From positions 2,782,055 to 2,846,054 of the forward strand of contig NC_058508.1 in assembly GCF_020382885.2 (NCBI RefSeq): a stretch of DNA of 64,000 nucleotides. Direction: 5' to 3'. The notes beneath the pieces are model-generated. The model was not told the DNA's origin and did not search any database. It saw only the letters and a program-made list of their open reading frames with translations. The stretch's first letter is position 1, and each line of letters opens with the position of its first letter. A program made the position numbers and the translations under genes. Origin of the DNA: Scatophagus argus. Its lineage: Eukaryota; Chordata; Actinopteri; Scatophagidae. Of the stretch, positions 51,501 through 61,339 are shown one piece after another.

Positions 51501-53590
51501 GCTGATTTAATCGCAGGTACTCTAAAGAAATGAATCTTTCAGGTAATCTCAGAGAATCTAACAACAAACCCTGAGATTATTTTCTCCTGACTAATTTGCT
51601 CCCCGGATTGCTCAAAAGATAAATCCTTAAAATAAATAAATAAATAAAAATAAAAAGTAAATCTTGAATTGGTTTCCAGGGGCACTGTATTCACAGTGAA
51701 TGAATACAGTTGAAGAATACGTTTCAGGACAGTAACACGTCGACATCTTGTATACAGCTGCACTTAAACATGACTCAGAGTGCGCCATGTGGCTCAGAAG
51801 TATTGAAAATGAACAACAAACCCCAGGACTGAACTCACTTAGACTGATCCAGATGTTTTCTTCTCTTTCACTTCTGAAAATGTTGAAATAATTGAAAAGG
51901 GGAGATGTTTGGCAGCACAGCAAGTATCTCTGCTGTTGTAACGGTGCTATTTTAAAAAGACCATGTCCAGAAGCAAACATCTGGCTTTGGCAGAAATGAG
52001 CTCGGAACATGCAGCTTCACAACATGTGCTGCAGAAAAGGAGCAATAGTTAAACTTTATTTTCAAACAAATGTTTTTTACATCTTTTTTTTTTTAATGTT
52101 TCCACTGAACATCTGAAGCCAGATTTTAATTTGTAATCAATTTAGAGTGAATAAGTACTTTTTCTCCAGAACTGTGCCGAGGTGGAACTTTGATACATTA
52201 CTTGAGAACTTCCATTTCTTTGCATAAAATTGTACTTTAATCTGTGCATCAAAGTTTTTCACAAATATAGAAAATTGTCCTGATGAGTCCTAAGTAGTTT
52301 TGTTGCTCATGAATAACTCATGAAGAGCATGAATTAATTATTACCTGATGTTTTATTATTGTTTTATCTCCAGTTGTATTTCCAATAGATCACAGTAATC
52401 AACCTTTACTTATTTCGGTGTTATTCAGGAAGCACATATTAACTATTTATCAGTAGGAACGTTCCTGATTCATTCCTACAACTCAGGGGCCCAGACTTTT
52501 TCCCTTGAAAGGCCAAATCTCAACTTAATGGTGGGCCATGGGCTAAAAGCAGACCCTTTATTGTGTTGTACTACATTATATTGTATTAAACTTTTATTAG
52601 GATCTGAAGTTCTCTAAACTGACTGAGCAAAATGTGACTCGACCCACTGTGCTCTAACTGTGAGGAATATTAATTATTATAGGTTCTAATATTCAAAGAG
52701 AATTTTACCTAAGCCAGGTAATTGCCAAACGGACCCTTATGGTGGGATAACGATGTTATGTTCATGATGGTAGATCAATCGAGATGATGTCATTTGGGTG
52801 TTGATTGTACTTCTCTCTGGTCCTCCACTGCCTATAAATGATCAGTTTTGAGAGTGACTGATCAGTCTAATGGACGCATGAATAATAATTTTGCTTTTTC
52901 TCCATATTGTGCAATTATACAGAATCTCCCCCAGGCCCAATTCAAGAAGAGAGTGCTGGATGTCTGCTGTGTGGGTCCTGCAGCTGGAACAGGTCACCCT
53001 ATTGATCTGCTCGCTGAAACATTGAAACTACATTTCATCCGCACCGACCTCGACCTTCAGACGAGCAAGGTCACCGCGGGCCGCCTGCATCTGTGGTTGT
53101 AAGAAATACAAATCCATGTCCATAAATATGTTTTAATCCTCCTAATGCGCTCGCTGGCCCGATTTAATGAAAAATGCTTCAATTCCCCCGCGACTCGTTT
53201 TATGGAAAACAACTTCTGAAGGCATGAGAGAGAGACAGAGAGAGGGAGACAATCTGTTTTGACACAGATTCCGTTTCTTCTTTACCATTCCTCCCAGTGA
53301 CACACACACACACACACACGCCCGCACAGAAAAGGGGAGGCAGAGTGGGAGTTTCGGGCCTCTTTCAGAGCTGTAAAACTTTATAGCGAGCTGAGGCACA
53401 GTTGTCATGGTAACCGGTTATACGAGCTTGACCGGGGGTGTGGATGGGAGAGGGGGGTCCACCATTTGCCGGAGTGTGTGCGTCGGCAACTCTTCTTCTG
53501 TTTATAATTATGTGGAAAGTGGGAGATTGCTTGCTGCTTGGATGCGTGCGTGCGTGATGGGACGTGCAAAAATTAGACAGAAGGAGGGAG

Positions 53591-53621
<31 letters not shown>

Positions 53622-53697
53622 TCACTGGAATGTCTTTTGAAAGCAGAAGGTTCCTCTCCACATCTTGTTACACACACACACAAACACACACACACAG
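53591..53697. repeat. (GA)n and (CA)n microsatellites
   Basis: A GA run at 53591-53620 followed by a CA run at 53670-53697. The open frames around them are artefacts of the repeats. Confidence 0.9.
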
Positions 53698-54829
53698 GCG
53701 CGCGCACGGTTTTACAGTATGGACCAGTATAGCAGGCCCCTCAGTCCCGGAACGTCAAAACCGCCCGCAGACCGGCGAAGAGAACCGAGACAGACCGAGA
53801 TACAGAGGGAGAAAGAGCGCAAACACAAGGTGGGAGAGACAGAAAAATAGTCCTGATGTGAAAAATCGTCGCCGTGCGTCCTGCGTCATCTGCAGCCTCC
53901 AAACACGGTGAGTGCGCTGACTGCAGGCACCAGGGGATCTCCCTTTGAGCACAGTACTGTCTTATTCGACTTTTGGTGATCTGCTAAGTCTTCAGTGAGG
54001 CGGTGAGACGTGGCCGTTGGCAGACAGATTTGTCTCATTATCGTAAAGTTACAGTGGTAAGCGAACCATTAGTATTAAGGGCCTATCTGGACACCATATG
54101 TGCGCCCATCCACTGATCTGTACAGCCTATTTTTAGCCATTTACATCCATCTGTATTTCATATGCAGCTCAGACTTTATTTAGTTTCATCATTCAAACAC
54201 ATGCAGCAATTTTTGTCTTCCATTAAAAAAGAAACCAAACCAATAAATAAATAAATAAATAAATAAACAACTAACTTCATTTGATCCAGGACTGATCATC
54301 ATTTACAGCTTTGATAATGATCCTTTTAATGGCCTTTTTGAACTGCAGATCGGAAACTGTTGATTTGGAACTAATTTCCCTAATTATTATCATCTCTTAT
54401 AAACATGATTGGTGACGTGTTTCGGAGATACACCACAGAAAATGACGTATTACACTCTAAAATATTGGGGTTGAAATCCTAAATGTTTTAAACAGCTTTA
54501 ACTTAAGTAAGAAAGCTCGAACTGGGAGTTATCTGTCTGGGTTAGGAGATCTAAAGATAAGAGCGGGGTTATATGGAAAAAATGAAGCAGTTATTTTATT
54601 ATTATTATTATTTATTTATTTTTAACATGCAGTGGCGTCGGTGGGACTCCAAGAAAGCCTAACAAAACGCAAGGGCGGAGACACAAAGCATGAATTTAGA
54701 ATTAACTAATAATTAATGACCACTTCTCCTTATTTACATCGTACTCACAAGCATGTGTCTACAGCTCGGGAAGACAGGAAGAAAAAGTGAGCATTCATAT
54801 TGTGCTCTCAGAGGCTGATCACATCCATG

Positions 54830-55095
54830 TTTTCCGTGTGAGCAGATTCCAGCTCATGCGGTGGCATATTAGTGTGGGGAATTAACTGGGATTTAATTTA
54901 AGTGCATGAATTATCCATGAAGTGTTTACTTATCGCATGAAATCTAAAATATTGAGTTAAATGCAGCAGGGCTTCTGGAGGCCTACATCGTGTATTCATT
55001 CATGCAGCAATTCCTCCTGAGTCATGCATAAGTCATGATATTAGTTGTAATTGCAGCTTTATTGTTTCCAGCTTCTGTTCTTTGGAGCCAAACCT
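54830..55095. promoter_or_regulatory. Candidate conserved non-coding element
   Basis: A non-repetitive AT-rich block without coding potential but with many homeodomain-type cores. It has GAATTAACT, TTTAATTTAAGTGC, two ATGCAT cores and a TTTATTG posterior Hox/Cdx core at 55058-55064. This composition is typical of developmental enhancers near Hox genes, but conservation was not tested. A shorter similar block with TTTATTTATAAGG lies at 55480-55590. Confidence 0.3.
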
Positions 55096-56315
55096 TTTCA
55101 GTGAGAGTCTTTTAGACAGCCGTCCCACTTATGAGTTCAGTCCATACAAATAAGTTTTTTGTTTGTTTGTTTGTTTTTTGTTTTTTTTTGTTGTTGTTTG
55201 TTTTTTCAGTCATTTGGTCATTTTGGTTACCGAACGAAAATCATGAAAATCAAGCAATCCTTATGTCCAACAGCTGCGGTGTACATTAATGTCACACTGC
55301 AAGTGTTTGCAACTGATGATGCTGCTGTGTTTATAAGCTGAATGTAGAGCTGAACGGGGACGAAACAGCGCCTGCTGGAGGCAGAGATAATGCACTGCAT
55401 CCCGTCAGTCACATGCCCAGTACGCTCAGTGAGCAGCACAAGAACACTTTGCTTTACTTTGTGTGAGAGGCCATCGCTGTCCTCACAGGTTTATTTATAA
55501 GGTCGTCCTCCTCTTTCTCCTGTTCTTCTGGGGTCTGACGTCACATCCTATTATAAATGCACTATTGCTCTTTTTGCGTTTATTTGAGCACTAACTTCTC
55601 CCGTGATATTCAGCTTGGACTAACACTCATGTTTCTGCAAACTCGTGTTCAGCCTAATACTTTCAGTTACTCACTAGACGATGAGGATACTAAATATCCA
55701 CCCTGTTATACTGACTAAAATCCACTCCAATTTGGATTCCAGAGGTACGTCGAGTAACACAAAAACAAGCGACGCAGAAACAAACAAAAAAATACACAAA
55801 AAGTAGAAAACACAAGTAACATGCAGCGCAGGGTTTGTTTGTTGTTGTTGTTGTTGTTGTTGTTGTTTTCAGAATTACGCATTGTGTAGCACTGTAGCAA
55901 GACAAATCCATTTTGTGGGATTATCAGTGTGAAATCAAAACTGTTTTAAATCGTTTATAAGCGAGCAATTATTGAGCACTTGTGGACATGGATATTCACA
56001 TCATTTGTTTAGATTCAGATTAAAAAAAATCTTTCAAGTGATTTTAATCAGTTTGAAAAAGACCAACGTTTGTGGCTTAAGAAGCACTTTCAGTGAGTGT
56101 GTGTGCATCCAGGCAGGTGCTTGTTTGTACAGTGTTAAGTAAGAACGGAAGATAAACTCATTTTGATTTAAATATAGTTAATTGAATTAATAAGATTTGT
56201 CACAAAGGTGCTAAATGCCTATATGTGCGTATCTGTGAAGTGTCCAATGCTCGAACGTGCCAAAAATCTATGAGCGCTCCGTCAGAAACTTGGGGAAATT
56301 GTACTTCATGTTAGC

Positions 56316-56560
56316 TCAATTCAGTTCAATTCAGTTTATTTATTTAGCACCAATTCACAACAAAAGTTATCTCATGACACTTTCCAATTAGAGCAGGTCT
56401 AGACCAAACTCTTTAATTAAATTGTAATACAGAGAGCCCAACATTCCCCCTTGAGCAAGCACTTGGCGACAGTGGCGAGGAAAAACTGCCTTTTAGAAGG
56501 CAGAAACCTCGGAGCAGACCCCGGCTTTAGGTGGGTGGCCATCTGCCTTGAATGGTTGGG
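56316..56560 (+). repeat. Interspersed repeat A, fullest copy
   Basis: Runs from the AATTCAGTTC tandem through TTATCTCATGACACTTTCC, GAGCAAGCACTTGGCGACAG and GGCAGAAACCTCGGAGCAGA to GGCCATCTGCCTTGAA. It matches 1233-1372 at its left part and 48341-48572 in reverse at its middle and right parts. Confidence 0.88.
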
Positions 56561-58148
56561 TTGCGAACTTCGTTTGCAGCTCTGTTACAACTATTCTACA
56601 TATTCTCATGTTTTGATGAGATGAAAACAAAACTCCTGTTCCTTCACTCCTTTTGTGGTAAGGAACGAATTCACTCCTCCTATGACTACATCCTCAACTT
56701 TGACTCACGCATTTTTCAGAAACATAGGAATATTTCATAAACTATTCACTTTCTTGGAGCCTAATAGGAGGGGAAATTCCTCAGCAGGCTGCTGCATTCA
56801 ACGGGACTGTAATTGGATGCAGCCTGGCAGACAGGCCGCCTCGGCCTCCTGAAAGGGCTCTCAAACACGCGTGGTTCTCATTTGTAGCGGCGGTGAAATA
56901 TGTACGGAGGGAGTTTTAATGGTGCCTGTAGCCTCATTATGAATGAAAAAGAAAGAAAAAGAGCACTAACGAAAAAAGAAGGCAGCCGTCACACCTCGGG
57001 GGCGTGGCCTGCCCGTGAACCTCAGACTGCCATTGGCCGCGTAACAGGAAGCGTTTCCAGCCAAAGTCTGCCCCCCACACACACATACACATACTCACAC
57101 GCAAATGCTTCAACAGCAGTGTCAGAGCAAAGCACACACACACACACAAAGTAAATGATTTCCATCTATTAACTCCACAAAAAGACTGAAATATGGTCAA
57201 ATCACCGGCGCTCCATCAACTTGCCAGAACAAAATAATGAACTGAACTGAAACGCATGAGAGTGTCGCGCCAGACGCAGCAGCACCAGCTGTGCCTCTGG
57301 GATGTCACCTTGGTGTTAGCCGCCGCCAGGTAGGCACGACATACAGCCGTTACCGCAGAGCCTCCATCCAAGGCATAACCCGACAGCTCAGGTCCAGACT
57401 GCAGCCTGCAGCTGCACAAGTGTTTGTCAGCCAGTGCGTCACCATCACCACGGTGATCAGGACTGTATCCCGTGGAGGCTCCGGTGCGAGCTCGGCTTCG
57501 GGACTGGAGTCTGCTCACCGTTACAGCTACCACCAGCCTGCTCCGTTTGAAGTCCATGAGGGCGGATTCACACTCTCTCACAACCGGATCTGTGACTGCC
57601 AAGGAAGTCCCGTCTCACCACCACAGCAGGGCGTGCACCCACAGTCTCAGATACCTCGAGGGTCCTACTGAAGGTAGGAGGAAGAGGAGTGCTGCTGATT
57701 CTCCGTGATAGAAGCCAAGAGGAAATAACTGGAAGGAGTAATGGGATGTCTTTCGATTCCGGTCCAAAAAACAGTCGGCTGTAGCAGCAGTGGGAGCACC
57801 GATGAGGTCGGTCAGATCGGGGGAGAGCCGGGACCACAAACTCAAGGTATGGGAGAGAGGATGAGAAGAGGCAGAGAGGATGACAGCGGGGAAAAAGGAA
57901 AGACGTGAAAGATTAAAAAGGGAAGACAATAAAATGAGCAAGCAAAGTGTATAAAGGGAGGTGCAAAGAAAGGGAGAGCAAGGATAGGAGGGTCGGATAG
58001 AGAAAGAAAGGACTGAAGAAAACAAAAGAGGAAGAGACAAACAAACAACAGACGTGGAGGACGTGGAGTGTTCACGGTGTAGCCAAACAGGAGAGGAGAA
58101 GACGCGTGAGTGCAGTGAAGTCAGAGCGCTCGGCCGTGGCAGCAGCCG

Positions 58149-58184
58149 GAGGGGGTGGGTGGTGGGTGGTGGTGGTGGGGGGGT
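58149..58184 (+). other. G-rich block with quadruplex potential
   Basis: Four or more G runs of three or longer (58151-58155, 58157-58159, 58164-58166, 58177-58183) separated by short T/GG loops. Fits the usual G-quadruplex pattern. No gene context is known. Confidence 0.6.
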
Positions 58185-60330
58185 GTTTGGTCTGGAGGCG
58201 AGACAAGATCACACTGTCTCCGTCTTTCCTGTCTGCATCACACCGTCTTTCTGACTTCTCTTTATCTCCTTTTATGGCGGGCTCGTAAAGACAAAGAAAG
58301 GCATTTTGGTCCACCTCTTCTCTCCATGAGATGAATTTATTGCTGCGCCAGAGTTCAATTGCCCTCTTCCCGTGTCCAGCAGCCGGACAGGAAGGACCGA
58401 GTGAGCCGGGCCTGCTGTGGGGACACACACACACACACACACACACTTTTGTTTGTATCCTGACAAAAAGCAAACGCAGCGGTGTTTGCCCCTGTCCCTC
58501 TGGTCTGTTTCGGCACGCACAACAAACTGAAGGGACGTATTTGCTGCTCCATGGAAGCTTTTTCTTTATTCTTCAAAAGTTCTTCAAAAGGCGCTGAATG
58601 AAGAATGGAATCCTATCTCACATTAACAATGAAACTAAAAATAACGGCAGGCATTTCGCTGTGTGGATCTGGAAAATAAATAAAATGGAATTATGAACAC
58701 AGTGCAGCTACTTCCGGTTGCCTGTTCGTTCCCTACACAACAACAAAGACAGCACACACACATTAGAACCCTCTGCTCGGAGCTCATCATTACGGATCAC
58801 ATGAGCTTTATTTTATCTTCTAAAGAGGTGAATTATTCATTTTAACTAACCGTAGATTTTGTTAAAACTTTATACTCTCACATCTAAACATCAGTTCTGT
58901 CATGCTTTGTGTTACAGGCCGCGCAGCAGCAGCGTTAGGCCGATTTATATTCGCCCTGACGTTGTAATTTGCAGGGTATTTTACGAGATGAAAAAAAAAG
59001 GATATGTGTTTTCATAGCTGACTATAGTTTTAAGATTTAGTTTTATTGTATAATTTCAATATTTTCGCATAGAGCTTTGATTTAAGTCTGAACTAATAAG
59101 CCATACACTGTAGGATTTTATCTGTCCGGACCAAATGAATTCAAATAGAAGCCTTGTGGAGCAGACAAACGGTGTGCTTATGATCTTTTCTGCTGTAACC
59201 TGGGATCTATGCGCGTGATCTGAGACAGAAAGCAGAAATGTCACGTTGATATCGTATTTCCCTCCGTGGGAAAGAAGGAGTGTCATAGTAAATTATGATT
59301 ATTAAGCCACGGGTTTAGGTCTAGAATGAAACAAAGACGCGTAAATTGAGGTTTAACATCAGCCGTGCTGCTCTCAGCTGTGAGGCCCGCTCTGCTCTGC
59401 AGGAGCGTTCCTGCGGGAGATGAAGAGGCCGAACGCTTTCCTTTCCTGGCTGAACACGGCGAGTTCATGTATGAATCTTAGCATGTGGGAGCAAAGCGAT
59501 TCTAATAACGTTTCACTAACTGCTCCAGACAGAGAGAGGGAGAATTCTGCGGAAGGTTACCGTGTGTGAGACCATCTTAGTGGGAGACGTCACCAACAAA
59601 GGCTGGAGCCTTTCATTGTCACAACATGCCAAGTTTGATATTATCACCACGTCACGCATGGACACAGCCGCTGAGCAGGCTCAGATGACTTTTTCTTTTT
59701 TTTTTTCATTTTGCAAAAGGCGATTTCTGTGATGCCTCGTTGCTTATGCTATGAGTCTCTCATGTGTCAATAAATTAACTCTTCATTAGGTTAATTTTAG
59801 TGCGATTGTTGTAGTTTAGCTTTATCCTTTATCCTTCTATGTAACTGCATGAATATTTCATTTTTGTCCTCTGCTATGATGATGATTATTATTATTAACG
59901 TTATTACAATTTCTATAACAATAATAATAATAATAATAATAATTTTATATCATCTTATATTTATAGTTAATATTAAATAGCCTGATAATGAAACGTCACA
60001 GAAGGTTGCTCTAAATACACAATAATGACTCCTCTGTTCCACTTCTTCTTTATTCGTTTGTGTTTTTGCTAACTTGCTTTAACAAACAAGGCCTCATCAG
60101 AATCTTTCTTGGCAGTGTTTCGAGACCAGCTCTCACTCTGAAAACACTCCGCGAGTCTGTTTCAACAGCGTGTTTAGAATGTCTTCAAATGTCCGCGTAC
60201 AAAGCACGTTACAAATGTCCCGTCGCAGTACGCGGTGTGCATGGAAGTTTACAGCAGATTCACACGTTCATACACTGCACTTTCGTGGTAGGAGCATTTT
60301 TTTAGACTACTGCTCACACAGAAAACATAA

Positions 60331-60357
60331 GACACACACACACACACACACACACAT
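60331..60357. repeat. (CA)n microsatellite
   Basis: A CA run in the non-coding DNA just left of the Hox relic. Confidence 0.92.
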
Positions 60358-61023
60358 AACACTTTTAGGAAATACTACACCGGTGATGTTCATATTGAGC
60401 AAATCCGACACTACTACAACCCTAACCACTTGCCGGCCTGGATTCAGTTACAGTATGGTAATAACAATATCAACAACAACAACAATAACTAGAAAGGAAC
60501 TCAGAGAGCGCGGACCTCCGCCAAGGCCAACAGCCACTCTTGTCCGCAGGGCCAAATGTCCAAGCTCGCAATAATGAAATAAAAAAACCAAAAACAACAA
60601 CAACAAAAAAACAATGTTATGTGTTCTTCTTTAACACCCATCCACCACAAACTACACAAAGCCTCAGTAGGTGTTGCAGACCTAATCATAATAATAATAA
60701 TAATAATAATCATGACAATATTATCATTCTAGTAGTATTTATGTATGTATAGCCTTCCCGTGTGTCGATCCAGTACTAACATTAAAAGTGCCTGATTGCT
60801 GAGATCTCACGAATAATTTCATAGTTGGCATCATTTTCTCGTCTAACCTTCTTTTTACCGTCACCACAAAAACCTAACGCATATTTAAAATAGAAACCAC
60901 TGGCCCATATTTCTCCAGGATGATAAGCTCTGCAACCTCTCTCTCTTTTAAAAAGCTCTTCTTTTCCGCTTTCAGTAAGAAAAGATGTGACAGCTGTGTG
61001 TCTCCCCATCCATCCTTTTGCAG

Positions 61024-61339
61024 ATGAGCCCGGTCGGCTCCCGCGGTCCCGGCGGCGGACTGGCCGACCGTCGGCGCAGTGTTGTCGGGCAGAGCCGACA
61101 GGAAGAAGCGCTCGTCCTTGAAGCAAGCACAGGACCGTGCAGCTGGACAACTCAGAGCGAAGCATTCATCGCGCCGACCTGTCCATCCAACCGACAGGTG
61201 AAGATGTGTTTTTTTTGTTTGTTTGTTTGTTTTGTCTTTACAGAACCGGAGGATGAAGATGAAGAGGCAGCTGTGTAAGGGGAGCTGCGGGTCGTGCGGC
61301 GTCAGCTCAACATATGACGGACTGAAGAGGACCAAGTGA
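61024..61339 (+). pseudogene. Decayed Hox exon 2, probably hoxb10a relic
   Basis: Pieces of a posterior Hox homeobox exon in the right order on the same strand as hoxb13a. A TTTTGCAG acceptor-like site ends at 61023. The fragments are Asp-Trp-Pro-Thr (family NWLT), then RKKR (61100-61111), and Gln-Leu-Asp-like text at about 61139-61148. PVHPTDR follows at 61178-61198 (family SVHLTDR), then Val-Lys-Met, and QNRRMKMK at 61241-61264. These pieces lie in different frames. About 24 bases covering the end of helix 1 to helix 2 are missing, the CAG codon of RQVK is lost, and a T-rich insertion (61208-61240) replaces Trp48-Phe49. After QNRRMKMKRQ the frame runs to TGA at 61337 without the usual group 10 tail. 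It cannot encode a homeodomain. Group 10 is favoured by NWLT and SVHLTDR; group 9 remains possible. Its position, downstream of hoxb13a, is where zebrafish has hoxb10a. Confidence 0.72.
61208..61240 (+). repeat. T-rich (GTTT)n insertion inside the Hox relic
   Basis: A T8 run, GTTT units and TTTGTCTTTA lie between the bases for Lys46-Met47 and the CAG AAC CGG that encodes Gln50-Asn51-Arg52. It probably arose by slippage from the GGTTCCAG of the original helix 3 or by small insertions. It ends in TTTACAG and so mimics a splice acceptor. Confidence 0.8.

Larger units (their letters stand above)
34568..56315. other. Long gene-free interval downstream of hoxb13a
   Basis: No intact gene seen in about 21.7 kb on either strand. 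hoxb11 and hoxb12 are absent from vertebrate HoxB clusters, so the gap is expected. It contains many CA/GT microsatellites (35308, 35585, 37283, 40770, 40899, 41487, 41592, 41851, 43305, 43520, 53298, 53670) and an AGG triplet run at 37482-37508. It also holds a GA run at 53591-53620, a TGT triplet run at 55839-55866 and the repeats listed separately. Non-repetitive blocks that may be regulatory are described under findings. Confidence 0.55.
56561..61023. other. Interval between repeat A and the Hox relic
   Basis: No intact gene. A GC-richer part (57240-57680) carries a 126-codon open frame with no homology that I can see. A purine-rich stretch follows (57840-58045), then a G-rich block (58149-58184), a (CA)n tract at 58421-58446, AAT and CA repeats near 59920 and 60331, and AAC/AAT triplet runs at 60460-60712. 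If the relic at 61024 is an exon 2, its exon 1 should lie here; a weak candidate start is at 57746. Confidence 0.5.

Noticed and set aside
57291..57671. 126-codon open frame on the plus strand in GC-rich DNA
   Set aside because: It begins with GTG rather than ATG, has no homology that I recognise, and GC-rich DNA yields long frames by chance. It does not match group 10 or group 11 exon 1.
61024..61339. hoxa11-type identity for the Hox relic
   Set aside because: GGGCAGAGCCGACAGGAAG resembles the group 11 text before RKKR at the base level, but NWLT- and SVHLTDR-like residues and the HoxB setting (no group 11 gene in vertebrate HoxB) favour group 10.
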